64,000 nt of DNA from Salinarchaeum laminariae (GCF_023204835.1 NZ_CP096270.1:2170001-2234000), one strand, 5' to 3'. Shown: positions 32,798 through 41,982, counted from the first letter of the stretch. Program-made: numbers and translations. The notes: generated by a model from the sequence alone, not told the origin.

Positions 32798-34653
32798 GTA
32801 CCGTCGAGTCACTCCGGCCGCTGCTCGCCGTCGCGATTTCGACGGTCGCGATCCCGCTGATCGTGGCCAGTTACCGGCGACCGAACGTCCGGGACTCGAT
32901 CTCGGTGCTCACCGCGCTCGGGAAGTTCGCGATCGTCGCGAGCATGCTCCCGGCGGTGCTCAACGGTGACGAGTTTCGGTGGTCGCTTGGAACCTACGCG
33001 CCCGGCGTCGAGTTCGCACTCCGTGCGGATCCGCTGGGAATGCTGTTCGCACTCCTCTCGAGTCTGCTCTGGGTGTTCACGGCTTTCTACGCCATCGGCT
33101 ACATGCGCGGGCTGGACGAGCACTCCCAGACGCGGTTTTTCGCTGCGTTCGCGGGAAGCCTCGCCGCGGCCGTCGGGATCGCGTTCGCGGAGAACCTCCT
33201 GACGATCTTCGTCTTCTACGAACTGCTCTCCGTCGCGACCTACCCGCTGGTCGCCCACGACGAGACCGACGAGGCGCGGGCGGCCGGCCGAAAGTACCTC
33301 CTCTACACGTTCTTCGGCGGCGGCGTGCTCGTGCTCGGTGGGACCGCGCTCGTCTACGTGCTCGCCGGCACCACGACGTTCGGTGCGACGGCGCAGGGGC
33401 TCTCGACGGCCGATCCCACGCTCGCGAAGGCGGCGTTCGCGATGCTCGCCGCAGGGTTCGGCATCAAGGCTGGGTTGATGCCCGCTCACTCCTGGCTCCC
33501 CGACGCGATGGTCGCGCCGACGCCGGTGTCGGGACTGCTGCACGCTGTGGCGGTCGTCAAAGCCGGGGCGTTCGGGGTCGCCCGCGTGATACTGGACGTC
33601 TATGGTCCCGACGTGGTTTCTGATCTGGGGGTGGGACTACCGCTCGCAGCGGTGGCCGCGTTCACCCTGCTCGCAGCGAGCGTGATCGCCCTCCGACAGG
33701 ACCACCTGAAGCGGAGACTGGCGTACTCGACGATCAGCCAGCTCTCCTACATCGTGCTCGGACTCTCGTTGCTGGGGCCGACCGCGATCACGGGCGGGCT
33801 GCTCCACATCCCCGCACACGCGTTCATGAAGCTGACCCTGTTCTTCTGTGCAGGGATCATCCACGTCGAGACGCACACCGACTATATCCCCGAGATGGAT
33901 GGCATCGGTAAACGGATGCCACTGACGATGACGGCCTTCTCGATCGCCGCGGCCGGTATGGCAGGGATTCCGCTCGTCGCTGGCTTCGTCAGCAAGTGGT
34001 TCCTCCTGGTCGGCGCGGTGCAGGTCAACGAGGCGATCTTCGCGGTCGCGCTGCTCGTCTCCGGCGTCCTGAACATCGCCTACTTCTGGCCGATCGTCTA
34101 CGGAGCCTTCTTCGAGTCGCCCGACGGTGCCGACGAGAAACCCCTCATCAGCGGGCCGCTCGGTGGCCGCGAAGGCCCCCGAAACATACAGCTTCTCAAG
34201 CCTGCCGGCTCGCACGGCTCTCACGGTGAAAGCTCCGGAATGGGCGGCGCACTCGCTGGCTCCTCCGACGGACGCGACGATCCGGCGCCGCTGGAAGACG
34301 GCGAGTACGCAGTTGACCGACATCCGAGCGATCACGCCGGCGACTCCGCTACCGAAAACGACCCGGCAGTTGCCGCCGAATCCGACGACTCGGTCGACGT
34401 CGGCGACGATTCAGCCGGCCACGATGAGGAGACAATCGCCGATGACCACGACGACCACGCTGACCACGCCCACCACGGCGGCCCCGGCCCCGATGGCTGG
34501 GAGCGCCGCCGCTGGACCGGGGAGGAGAGCACCTGGCTGATGCTCGGGCCGATCCTCGCGGTGGCAACTGGCGCCCTCGTCCTGGGTATCGTCCCGTACG
34601 AGGCCCAGTTCCTGGAGCTCGTCGAGGTCATCGTCGAGGGGGTGAGCGCCTGA
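32794..34653 (+). CDS. Proton-channel antiporter subunit, second copy, with His/Asp-rich loop
   Basis: A 619-residue NuoL/M/N-type subunit with about 14 helices. Channel motifs: VFYELLSVATYPLVAHDET (about 145) and AGFGIKAGLMPAHSWLPDAMVAPTP (about 222-246, the broken helix). Residues about 445-580 form a soluble insert between the last helices, very rich in Asp, Ser and His, including DDHDDHADHAHHGG, a likely metal-binding stretch. GTG start overlaps the first copy by 4 bp. It is longer than a normal MrpD because of this insert. Confidence 0.88.
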   Translation: MSTVESLRPLLAVAISTVAIPLIVASYRRPNVRDSISVLTALGKFAIVASMLPAVLNGDEFRWSLGTYAPGVEFALRADPLGMLFALLSSLLWVFTAFYAIGYMRGLDEHSQTRFFAAFAGSLAAAVGIAFAENLLTIFVFYELLSVATYPLVAHDETDEARAAGRKYLLYTFFGGGVLVLGGTALVYVLAGTTTFGATAQGLSTADPTLAKAAFAMLAAGFGIKAGLMPAHSWLPDAMVAPTPVSGLLHAVAVVKAGAFGVARVILDVYGPDVVSDLGVGLPLAAVAAFTLLAASVIALRQDHLKRRLAYSTISQLSYIVLGLSLLGPTAITGGLLHIPAHAFMKLTLFFCAGIIHVETHTDYIPEMDGIGKRMPLTMTAFSIAAAGMAGIPLVAGFVSKWFLLVGAVQVNEAIFAVALLVSGVLNIAYFWPIVYGAFFESPDGADEKPLISGPLGGREGPRNIQLLKPAGSHGSHGESSGMGGALAGSSDGRDDPAPLEDGEYAVDRHPSDHAGDSATENDPAVAAESDDSVDVGDDSAGHDEETIADDHDDHADHAHHGGPGPDGWERRRWTGEESTWLMLGPILAVATGALVLGIVPYEAQFLELVEVIVEGVSA

Positions 34654-36431
34654 TGGTGCTCGAAAGCATCCATCCCGCAGCGCTCGTGCTGGTGGCCGCG
34701 CTGTTGGCCTGGAAGCTGCCGCGGACGGTCGGGCATGCCCTGGGGATCGCGGCGACGCTCAGCGCGGCTGCGATCGCGTGGTTCGCGCCGACGGGGACTC
34801 ATTACTCCGTCCAGCTGTTCGGTACCTTCGACGCGGTGCTGTTCAACGTCGACCAGTTCTCGTCGCTGATGGGGCTGATCTTCGGTTTCATCGGTGCGGT
34901 GGCAGTGTTGTACTCATGGGCCAGCGGCGCGGACCGCGTACAGACGGCCTTCGCCCTCTCCTACGTCGGGACAAGCCTCGGTGCCGTGTTCGCCGGCGAC
35001 TGGTTGACCTTGATCTTCTTCTGGGAGCTGATGGCCGTCACGTCGACGTTGCTCGTGTGGCACTACGGCGGCGCTGCGGTCCGGGCAGGGTTCCGCTACG
35101 CGCTGCTCCATGGCATCGGCGGCAGCCTGCTGCTCGGTGCGATCGTCTGGCACTACGCCGAAGTTGGGAGCCTGCTGTTCTCGGCGAGCACCGGGATGGA
35201 AGGCACCGTCGCGCAGGTGTTGGCGGCCGTCGGCATCGGCGTCAACGTTGGATTCGTCGGGCTCCACGCGTGGCTGCCGGACACGTACCCGCGACCGCAC
35301 GTCGCAGCGAGCGTCTTCCTTTGCGTGTTCACGACGAAGACCGGCGTCTACGGCATGTACCGGGCGTTCCCGGACGGTCACCTCTGGATCGCGTACATGG
35401 GCGGCGCGATGGCGGTCTTCGGCGCGTTCGCCGCACTGCTCCAGTCGGACATGCGCCGGCTCCTCTCCTACCACATTCAGTCACAGGTGGGATACATGAT
35501 CGCCGGCGTCGGGATCGGCTCGACGCTCGCCGTCGCCGGCGCCTTCGGGCACGTGTTCAATCACATTCTCTACAAGAGCCTGCTGTTCATGGCCGTCGGC
35601 GTCGTGATCTACCGGACCGGCGAGGAGTCGCTGGACGAGATCGGTGGGCTCGGTCGCAAGATGCCGCTAACGGCGATCACGTTCACTGTTGCAGCGCTCT
35701 CGATCGCTGGGTTCCCCGGGTTCAACGGGTTCGTCTCCAAGGGGATGGTGCTCGCGGAGGCCCATCACTACGCGAAGTACGAAGCGCTCTGGTACCTGCT
35801 GCTCATCGGCGGGGTCGGGACCTTCCTCTCCTTCATCAAACTCGGCTACTTTGCGTTCGTCGAGGGGAGCTACGAGGGCGAGATTCGCGACGCGAACCTC
35901 GGTCAGAGCGTCGGGATGATCGCCGTAGCATCGCTGTGCGTGCTGCTGGGAATCTACCCCGCTGCACTCTACGAACTCCTTCCCGGCGGTCACATCCTCA
36001 GCTGGCAGACCTTCGAGGCCAGCCACTACGCCTTCGAGGTGTTCACTACTAGCCACATTCTGGAGGGACTCGCCCTCGCGGCGGCCGGCCTCGTCGGGTT
36101 CGCGATCCTTCGTGCGCCGCTTCACCGCATCGGCTCCGTCCCAGACGTCGACGCTCTCTACAATCGCGTCGGCTTCTACGGCACACGCTGGCTCGTGATT
36201 GCCATCACTGAACTCTACGCACTGGTCGATCGCGGCGCCGTGGTCCTGGCGGACACCTCGATGGCCGTCGCTCGGGATCCCGAGGGGTACGTGCGACGCG
36301 TCCCCGGGAGCGAAGGCGTGCTCGGCGAGCCTGGCGAGCGCTATCGACCTCTCCGCTCGGGGATCGGCCGCAGCATCCTGCTGGTCGTACTCGTCGTGAC
36401 GGTCGTGCTCGTGGCCGTTCTGAGTGGCTGA
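34653..36431 (+). CDS. Proton-channel antiporter subunit, third copy
   Basis: A 592-residue NuoL/M/N-type subunit. Motifs: LIFFWELMAVTSTLLVWHYGG (about 125) with the channel Glu, and VGLHAWLPDTYPRPHVAASVFL (about 204-225). The C-terminal 90 residues carry a further amphipathic stretch and last helix, reminiscent of the NuoL/MrpA end. It may supply the role of the missing MrpA N-terminal half. TGATG junction with the previous gene. It closes the nine-gene operon. Confidence 0.88.
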   Translation: MVLESIHPAALVLVAALLAWKLPRTVGHALGIAATLSAAAIAWFAPTGTHYSVQLFGTFDAVLFNVDQFSSLMGLIFGFIGAVAVLYSWASGADRVQTAFALSYVGTSLGAVFAGDWLTLIFFWELMAVTSTLLVWHYGGAAVRAGFRYALLHGIGGSLLLGAIVWHYAEVGSLLFSASTGMEGTVAQVLAAVGIGVNVGFVGLHAWLPDTYPRPHVAASVFLCVFTTKTGVYGMYRAFPDGHLWIAYMGGAMAVFGAFAALLQSDMRRLLSYHIQSQVGYMIAGVGIGSTLAVAGAFGHVFNHILYKSLLFMAVGVVIYRTGEESLDEIGGLGRKMPLTAITFTVAALSIAGFPGFNGFVSKGMVLAEAHHYAKYEALWYLLLIGGVGTFLSFIKLGYFAFVEGSYEGEIRDANLGQSVGMIAVASLCVLLGIYPAALYELLPGGHILSWQTFEASHYAFEVFTTSHILEGLALAAAGLVGFAILRAPLHRIGSVPDVDALYNRVGFYGTRWLVIAITELYALVDRGAVVLADTSMAVARDPEGYVRRVPGSEGVLGEPGERYRPLRSGIGRSILLVVLVVTVVLVAVLSG

Positions 36432-36619
36432 GGAGCTATCGTCGTGGTCTGATCGCGTTCGGTCGGACGATTTCGCGGACGGATTGTATGCTGGCCGAAC
36501 GAGCCACCAGTCTGAACGTCAGCAGAGAGGAGGACGCTCGGGTTCCTGTGAGTGGGGATTCAGACTGCGAGTCGCACCGGGATGGTAAGACATTACAGTC
36601 CGATCGAGCAATACATCAC

Positions 36620-37753
36620 ATGGCCGATTCCGACGTCGCGCGCGGACTGGAGGGAATCACCGTCGCCGAGACGCGCTTGAGCTACATCGACGGCGAGGAG
36701 GGCCAGCTCGTCATCGGTGGCTTCCCGCTCGCGGAGCTGGCGGGCAACGCGACGTACGAGGAGACCGTCTTCTTGCTGTTCGAGGATCGACTGCCCGACG
36801 CGGACGAACTCGAAGCGTTTCGATCGGATCTCGCCGGCCGCAGGGAGATCGGCGAGGAGGTTCGGGCGGTCCTCCGGCAGGCTGCCGAGGAGGAGAAGCC
36901 GGCGATGGACGCGCTGCGTATGGGCGCCGCGGCCGCAAATCTCGGCACCGGCGAGGAAGATCCCGAGACTGACGCGCGCCGCGTGATCGCGGTGTTCCCG
37001 ACGATCGTCGCGACCTACTGGCGGTACCGGCAGGGCGAGGAGCCCGTCGAGCCGCGTGAAGATCTTCGGCACGCCGCGAACTACCTCTGGATGCTCAACG
37101 GGGAGGAGCCCGCTGAGGCCGAGGCCCGCGGCGTCGAAACGTACCTGAACACGGTCGTCGATCACGGCCTCAACGCGTCGACGTTCTCGGCGCGCGTCGT
37201 CGTCTCGACGGAGTCCGACGTCGTCTCCGCGGCGACGGCTGCGGTTGGCACGCTCAAGGGACCACTGCACGGTGGCGCACCGGGGCCGGTGCTGCAGGAC
37301 CTCCAGGCAGTGTACGAGTCCGGCGATCCGGAGGGGTACGTTCAGGAGAAGCTCGACGCCGGCGAGCGGATCATGGGCTTTGGGCACCGCGTCTATCGGG
37401 TCCGGGATCCTCGTGCCGCCGTGCTCTCGGAGGCGGCCGAGCAGTTCTACAGCGACGGCGGCGACGCGGAGTTTTTCGAGGCAGCGGAGCGGTACGAGGA
37501 GGTCGCCGTGGAGGCTCTCGAAGAGCACAAGCCCGACCGCCGACTGGAGACCAACGTCGAGTTCTACACCGCTGCGTTGCTCCACGGCGTCGGTATCCCC
37601 CGCGAGCTGTTCACGGCCACGTTCGGCATCTCCCGTTCCGGCGGCTGGATGGCGCACTCGCTCGAGCAGCTCGAGGATAACCGACTGATTCGACCGACCT
37701 CGAACTACGTCGGCGAGCGGGATCGGAGCTGGACGCCCGTCGCGCAGCGGTAA
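36620..37753 (+). CDS. gltA: Citrate synthase
   Basis: A 377-residue type II-like citrate synthase condensing oxaloacetate with acetyl-CoA. The two catalytic His are visible, His217 in LKGPLHGGAPG and His256 in MGFGHRVYRVRDPR. The position of the catalytic Asp in most enzymes (NVDFY) is NVEFY here, with Glu314. The C-terminal GISRSGGWMAHSLEQLEDNRL is normal. The start at 36620 (MADSDVARGLEGI) follows an AT-rich TATA-like GACATTACAG by about 30 bp; the longer frame from 36488 is unlikely. Methylcitrate synthase is the main alternative, but the length and sequence favour the Krebs-cycle enzyme. Confidence 0.9.
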   Translation: MADSDVARGLEGITVAETRLSYIDGEEGQLVIGGFPLAELAGNATYEETVFLLFEDRLPDADELEAFRSDLAGRREIGEEVRAVLRQAAEEEKPAMDALRMGAAAANLGTGEEDPETDARRVIAVFPTIVATYWRYRQGEEPVEPREDLRHAANYLWMLNGEEPAEAEARGVETYLNTVVDHGLNASTFSARVVVSTESDVVSAATAAVGTLKGPLHGGAPGPVLQDLQAVYESGDPEGYVQEKLDAGERIMGFGHRVYRVRDPRAAVLSEAAEQFYSDGGDAEFFEAAERYEEVAVEALEEHKPDRRLETNVEFYTAALLHGVGIPRELFTATFGISRSGGWMAHSLEQLEDNRLIRPTSNYVGERDRSWTPVAQR

Positions 37754-37812
37754 GGACTCCACATTCCCGACCCTCTGGATCGCTTCGTTTCTCGGTCGCT
37801 ACGTCACCACGA

Positions 37813-38769
37813 TTACTCACCGCCGAGCGTCTCACGGATCTCGCGGGTCGTTTCCTCGACGTATGTAGCGAGCCCTCGCGCCCGCCGTGCCACCGACTCG
37901 GGGGCGTCACGGTCGCCGCGTTGCAGGTGTAGCGCGCGGAGGTAGGACACGCAGTTGACCACGCTGAGACGTCGAAGCGTCTCCTCGAGATCTTGTGGGA
38001 GCGGTCGAACGGCCGCGTATCCATCGAGAAAGGCCCTCCTGCCCTCGGGGTCTTGCACGGCGTCGGGTGGACCGAACATCGGGCCGATCGACCGTAGTAA
38101 ATCGAAGGCTGGCGGCCCCACGAGCGCGTGCTCGAAGTCGATGACGCGAGCGACCCGGGCAGGATCGGTAGATCGGTCGATCCCGGCGTGTTCGGGAAGT
38201 AGGTTGCCGTGGAGAAGCGTCGGGGATCCCAGATCGTTGAACGCGTGGGGGAACGATTCCACGAGGTCGAGTACCTCCGTAGCGACGTCGCCGTACCCTC
38301 GAGGTTCGAGAAACTGGCGTCGATCCTCCAGAACCACACGGAGCGTTTCGCTCCAGTGAGCGTCTGCGTCGAGTGCTAGGTGCGTGCCGTCGGTCGTGAG
38401 GTGTCCTGGCGCGTCGAACCGTTCGCTCGCCGATTCGTGGAGTCGAGCCAGGCTGGTCCCCATCGCACGACACCGTGCTTCGTCGACGGTCGGATCCTTC
38501 GGGAGATCGGTGCACCAGCCTGCGACGAAGTAGTCCCGTCCGACTGCCAGAATCGGTGGCACTGGAACGGTCGTCGCTTCGTCGACGAACTGGAGGATAC
38601 GCCCTTCGAGTTCGGGGTCACCGAGAGGATGCTGTGCAACCTTACATATGGCGCGCTGCCCGTCGTACGTCACCTCGCAGACCTCGTGTGGGCGCGCGTC
38701 GTGCAGCGGCTGGTGAACCGCCGTCTCTACAGAGTGCGATGCGAGCGCGTCCTGAACTGATCGTGTCAT
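37813..38769 (-). CDS. Phosphotransferase-family protein with altered catalytic motif
   Basis: A 318-residue protein of the aminoglycoside/choline phosphotransferase fold. The ATP lobe includes VCEVTYDGQRAICKVA (Lys43) and an EGRILQFVDE helix. The catalytic loop HGDLxxxN reads LLHGNLLPEHAGI (His187, Asn189), and the following DFD/DFE is VIDFEHALVGPP (Asp211). The general-base Asp is thus Asn, so kinase activity is doubtful unless Glu195 or another residue substitutes. The start at 38769 agrees with the conserved beginning; the divergent DUF2103 gene starts 160 bp away. Substrate unknown. Confidence 0.75.
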   Translation of the reverse strand: MTRSVQDALASHSVETAVHQPLHDARPHEVCEVTYDGQRAICKVAQHPLGDPELEGRILQFVDEATTVPVPPILAVGRDYFVAGWCTDLPKDPTVDEARCRAMGTSLARLHESASERFDAPGHLTTDGTHLALDADAHWSETLRVVLEDRRQFLEPRGYGDVATEVLDLVESFPHAFNDLGSPTLLHGNLLPEHAGIDRSTDPARVARVIDFEHALVGPPAFDLLRSIGPMFGPPDAVQDPEGRRAFLDGYAAVRPLPQDLEETLRRLSVVNCVSYLRALHLQRGDRDAPESVARRARGLATYVEETTREIRETLGGE

Positions 38770-38929
38770 GGCTGTGCCGCGTTCGTGCGGCCGTCGGCCG
38801 TAGCGCTGCCGCTCCGGCCAGTGGTGAAGATGACTGAATCGAATGAGCCAGTTCACTTCGGCTTTTCGCACCCTCGTCGTCCGGCGGGGATCCGCGCTGC
38901 TTTTTCCCGCCGGTGACCAAATACGGTCG

Positions 38930-39646
38930 ATGGACTGCCGGCGATGTGCGGAACCACTCGATAGACCGGGCGACTACTGCCTGGTCTGTAACTCCGCCAA
39001 CGCCGACGCAGTGGTGATCGACGCCGATCGCGAACGGGCCGAACTGACGATGCTCGACGAGGACGAGACCGTCGGGACGAGTGTCGTCCGGACCACCGAA
39101 GAGGACGGCGAGAACGCGATCAAAGAGCTGCGCAACTACGCCGGTCGGATCGCCGACGAGATTCACCGCAAACGACCGGAAACGGTCTACGCCGCTGGCG
39201 AACGAGACGTCCTCTGGGAGATTCAGGGCGAGAGCCAGTACGAGCTCCTCCGGGTCACTGGCGAGGATCCGGTTGCAACTGCGATCGAACGCCGCGGCGA
39301 ACGATCACTCGACGTGGTCGACGTCGCACCCGTGGAGAAGATCGGCGGCTCCCACTCGACGTTGATCGGCGGCCGCGAAGGGATGCGCGCGATTCGAACT
39401 GTCGCCGGGCATCCACACGTAAAGAAGGTGATCCCCGGCCCGATCAACGCTGGCGGGAAAGGGTCTCAGTCCGGGCTCCGCGCGAAAGCCACTCGCGCGG
39501 ATGCGGGCGGGAACGTGCGCATGCTGTTGCGCGATGGCTCCTCTGTCCAGGAGAATCGCGTCGTCACCACTGCCAGGGAGGCCGACGGCGGGGAGCTGAT
39601 CCGGGAGGACATCAATGCCGCCCTCGAGGAGGCCGACCTCCGGTGA
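38930..39646 (+). CDS. DUF2103-type zinc-ribbon protein
   Basis: A 238-residue protein. It starts with a zinc ribbon (MDCRRCAEPLDRPGDYCLVC, cysteines 3, 6, 17, 20), followed by an alpha/beta domain and then the DUF2103 core HSTLIGGREGMRAIRTVAGHPHVKKVIPG (about 145-175) and GPINAGGKGSQSGLRAKATR, rich in basic residues in contrast to the acidic average, suggesting nucleic-acid binding. The ATG at 38930 matches the ribbon start; a T-rich CTTTTTCCC about 30 bp upstream may be its TATA box. Function is unknown. Confidence 0.78.
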   Translation: MDCRRCAEPLDRPGDYCLVCNSANADAVVIDADRERAELTMLDEDETVGTSVVRTTEEDGENAIKELRNYAGRIADEIHRKRPETVYAAGERDVLWEIQGESQYELLRVTGEDPVATAIERRGERSLDVVDVAPVEKIGGSHSTLIGGREGMRAIRTVAGHPHVKKVIPGPINAGGKGSQSGLRAKATRADAGGNVRMLLRDGSSVQENRVVTTAREADGGELIREDINAALEEADLR

Positions 39647-39742
39647 CCAGCCAGCAACTGCCAATGACGAACTCCAAAGCGGCAGTGATGGACTCGAAAC
39701 CGTGGTACATCGCCTCGACCGCTCCATCCCGGGTTCGCAGCC

Positions 39743-39748
39743 TTTATC
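39743..39748 (+). promoter_or_regulatory. TATA element of the eL43 operon
   Basis: CCTTTATCAG lies about 30 bp before the eL43 ATG (39776), a typical strong haloarchaeal promoter for a leaderless transcript. Confidence 0.55.
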
Positions 39749-39775
39749 AGCGCGCCACGGATATGACCTTTCACT

Positions 39776-40072
39776 ATGGCCAGCAATTCGAGTCGGACCG
39801 GTAGCGCCGGCCGATTCGGCGCACGCTACGGGCGCGTCGCTCGCAAGCGAGTCGCCGAGATCGAAGCTGACACGCGCGCAGATCACGAGTGCCCCGACTG
39901 TGGCGAAGAGCGCGTCGTCCGGACCGACACCGGAATCTGGGAGTGCGAGTCGTGCAACCACACCTTCACCGGCGGTGCGTACCGACCCCAGACTCCCGCA
40001 GGGGAGACGGTCCGACGGTCCATCCGCGCCGCTCTCGCCGAGGACGAGGACGAAGACACCGCCGACGCATGA
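39776..40072 (+). CDS. rpl37ae: Large-subunit ribosomal protein eL43 (L37Ae)
   Basis: A 98-residue ribosomal protein with the zinc ribbon [22 protein letters not shown] (four Cys, about 39-60) and the following [20 protein letters not shown]. The basic N-terminus [21 protein letters not shown] binds 23S rRNA. The acidic C-terminal tail is a halophilic feature. Its stop overlaps the rpoP start (ATGA), opening a cluster for translation and transcription proteins. Confidence 0.96.
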   Translation: MASNSSRTGSAGRFGARYGRVARKRVAEIEADTRADHECPDCGEERVVRTDTGIWECESCNHTFTGGAYRPQTPAGETVRRSIRAALAEDEDEDTADA

Positions 40073-40206
40073 GCGCCTACAAGTGCTCCCGGTGCAAGCG
40101 TGACGTCTCCCTCGACGAGTACGGCGGCGTTCGGTGTCCATACTGTGGCCACCGCGTCCTGCTGAAGGAGCGCGGCGCCGACGTCAAGGAGATCAGCGTC
40201 GAGTAA
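40069..40206 (+). CDS. rpoP: DNA-directed RNA polymerase subunit P (Rpo12)
   Basis: A 45-residue zinc protein, CxxC pairs [10 protein letters not shown] and [15 protein letters not shown], equivalent to eukaryotic RPB12. It helps hold Rpo3 and Rpo11 near the assembly platform of RNA polymerase. ATGA overlap with eL43; Pcc1 follows after 4 bp. Confidence 0.96.
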   Translation: MSAYKCSRCKRDVSLDEYGGVRCPYCGHRVLLKERGADVKEISVE

Positions 40207-40210
40207 CGCC

Positions 40211-40456
40211 GTGGCGATCGAAGCCACGCTCAAGTTTTCCTACGCGGATTCTGACCTCGCCGACACTGTCGAGCGTGCCGTACGTCTCGACGCCGGCGAC
40301 ATCGACGGTGATCGCTCAAAGGCCAGCGTTCGCCGCAGAGGTGAGACAGTCATCGTGGATATCGATGCCACAGATCCCACGGCGCTCCGCGCGGCCAAAC
40401 GAACCTGGTGTACGCTGATCGGTGCGGCAGAGGAGACGGCGATCGCGGCCCGCTGA
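40211..40456 (+). CDS. pcc1: KEOPS complex subunit Pcc1
   Basis: An 81-residue Pcc1/CTAG-fold protein ([22 protein letters not shown] ... [19 protein letters not shown]). It is the dimerisation subunit of KEOPS, which makes the t6A modification of tRNA together with Kae1. GTG start at 40211. The gene order rpoP-pcc1-prefoldin beta is common in Archaea and supports the call. Confidence 0.9.
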   Translation: MAIEATLKFSYADSDLADTVERAVRLDAGDIDGDRSKASVRRRGETVIVDIDATDPTALRAAKRTWCTLIGAAEETAIAAR

Positions 40457-40574
40457 TTCGGTCGACAATTCGCCGTGTCCCTTTGCAGTCTCCGATTCTC
40501 TCGGCGACCACGTTCGTCATCCGCTCGGTCCCGAATGCACTCCCTTTTTCAGTACAGGGGCCGACCTGAGATGT

Positions 40575-40970
40575 ATGCAGGGTAGTCTGCCGCCGGAAGC
40601 ACAAGAGAAGGTCGAGGAACTGCAGGATCTCCAGGAGACCGCACAGGAGGTCGCCGTTCAGAAGAACGAGGCAGAGACCTCGCTCACCGAGTCTCAGTCC
40701 GCCCTCGAAGAGCTCGAGGACGTCGATAAGGACACCGTCATGTACCGAGAGGTCGGCGAGCTCCTCCTCGAGACGGACTACGACACGGCGAAGTCCGAGC
40801 TCGAAGAGAAGGTCGACAGTCTCGAGATCCGTACCGAGACGCTCCAGAAGCAGGAAGAGCGCGTCCAGGAGCAGTTCGAGGAGCTTCAGGAGGAGCTACA
40901 GGAGATGCTCCAGGGCGGCGGTGGCCCGATGGGCGGTATGGGCGGCGGTCCGGGCGCTGGCGGCGACTAA
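40575..40970 (+). CDS. pfdB: Prefoldin subunit beta
   Basis: A 131-residue coiled-coil chaperone subunit. Helix 1 ([20 protein letters not shown]) and helix 2 ([21 protein letters not shown]) flank a beta hairpin around [20 protein letters not shown]. The C-terminal tail is Gly/Met-rich ([11 protein letters not shown]), similar to other haloarchaeal versions and reminiscent of chaperonin tails. It assembles as alpha2-beta4 and delivers unfolded protein to the thermosome. The start at 40575 is the second of two close ATGs (40571 and 40575 in different frames). A T-rich CCCTTTTTCAG about 30 bp upstream may be its own promoter. Confidence 0.93.
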   Translation: MQGSLPPEAQEKVEELQDLQETAQEVAVQKNEAETSLTESQSALEELEDVDKDTVMYREVGELLLETDYDTAKSELEEKVDSLEIRTETLQKQEERVQEQFEELQEELQEMLQGGGGPMGGMGGGPGAGGD

Positions 40971-40972
40971 CG

Positions 40973-41245
40973 ATGACAGCTTCGGACGCCGCGGACGGCG
41001 AATCGGACGAAATCTCCGACGACGAGGTCGTCCAGACGGCGGCCGAGGCAGCCGAGCAGGTCGTCTTTTCGCGGTTCGACCGTAGCGAAGTGAGTGACGT
41101 CGACATCGCCGTGAGTTTCGAGGACGGCGTACTCGAGATCGACGTTTACGTCGAGGCGGACGGCGACGCGGATCCCGAGCAGGTCGCCGACGATGCGGCA
41201 CTCGCAGCACAGGGCGCGGTCGACGATCTCTTCGACGAGCCCTGA
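40973..41245 (+). CDS. DUF3194-type protein
   Basis: A 90-residue acidic protein, helix DEVVQTAAEAAEQVVFSRF then strands VSDVDIAVSFEDGVLEIDVYVEA and helix PEQVADDAALAAQGAVDDLF. It matches the small archaeal DUF3194 family, which is found next to prefoldin beta and Pcc1. It starts 2 bp after pfdB, so co-translation is likely. Function is unknown; the conserved neighbourhood suggests translation or protein folding. Confidence 0.82.
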   Translation: MTASDAADGESDEISDDEVVQTAAEAAEQVVFSRFDRSEVSDVDIAVSFEDGVLEIDVYVEADGDADPEQVADDAALAAQGAVDDLFDEP

Positions 41246-41433
41246 GTTCCGTCGGCTACCGATTCCTTCGGGACATTTCTGGAGATAGCGATTCGCTCCA
41301 GAACGGTTGCTTTTCGTCGCCAGTCCTGGCTCACTGTAGCAATCTCCAGCCCGATGGAACTGACCGACGCTCTAGGGAGATCTACGGGTTCCTCCAATCG
41401 GAGGGAGTATTTCACGCCCCAACAGTCTCGGAG

Positions 41434-41982
41434 CTATTCGCAGAGTTCGACGAAGTTCTCGAACAGGGCTTCGCCCTCTTCGGTGTGGGCGACTTCTGGA
41501 TGCCACTGGACGCCGTAGAGGTCGCGGTCGGGATTACTCATCGATTCGACGTCACAGACGTCGCTCTGTCCCGTCAGCGTAAAGCCGTCTGGTAGGACTT
41601 TCACTTCGTCGGCGTGGCTCGCCCAGACTCGCGTTTCGGGGTACAGCGAGCCGGTGAGAGGATCGTCTTCTTCGAGGAGGTCGACCGTTACGTCTGCGTA
41701 CCCACCGTAGTCACCGCCACCGATCTCGCCACCGAGTTCGAGAGCCATCGCCTGCATTCCCAGACAGATGCCGAGCACCGGAACGTCCAGTTCGAGGTAC
41801 TCGCCACACAGTCCGCGATCGTCCATGTCCGGACCGCCCGAGAGCACGAGGCCGTCGGCGTCGATCTGTTCTGGTGGCGTGTCGTTGTCGATGATCTCAC
41901 AGTCGATGCCGAGATCCCGCAGTGCGCGCTGCTCGAGATGGGTGAACTGCCCGTGGTTGTCGACCACGTCGATCCGCGTCAT
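41434..41982 (-). CDS. guaAa: GMP synthase subunit A (glutamine amidotransferase)
   Basis: A 182-residue class I glutamine amidotransferase that supplies ammonia to the separate ATP-pyrophosphatase subunit of GMP synthase. The nucleophile is Cys in VLGICLGMQAMA (about 75); His and Glu are in VQWHPEVAHTEEGE (about 163). The stand-alone amidotransferase is the archaeal arrangement. Start MTRIDVVDNHGQFTHLEQ at 41982. A divergent histidine kinase starts 139 bp away. Confidence 0.93.
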   Translation of the reverse strand: MTRIDVVDNHGQFTHLEQRALRDLGIDCEIIDNDTPPEQIDADGLVLSGGPDMDDRGLCGEYLELDVPVLGICLGMQAMALELGGEIGGGDYGGYADVTVDLLEEDDPLTGSLYPETRVWASHADEVKVLPDGFTLTGQSDVCDVESMSNPDRDLYGVQWHPEVAHTEEGEALFENFVELCE

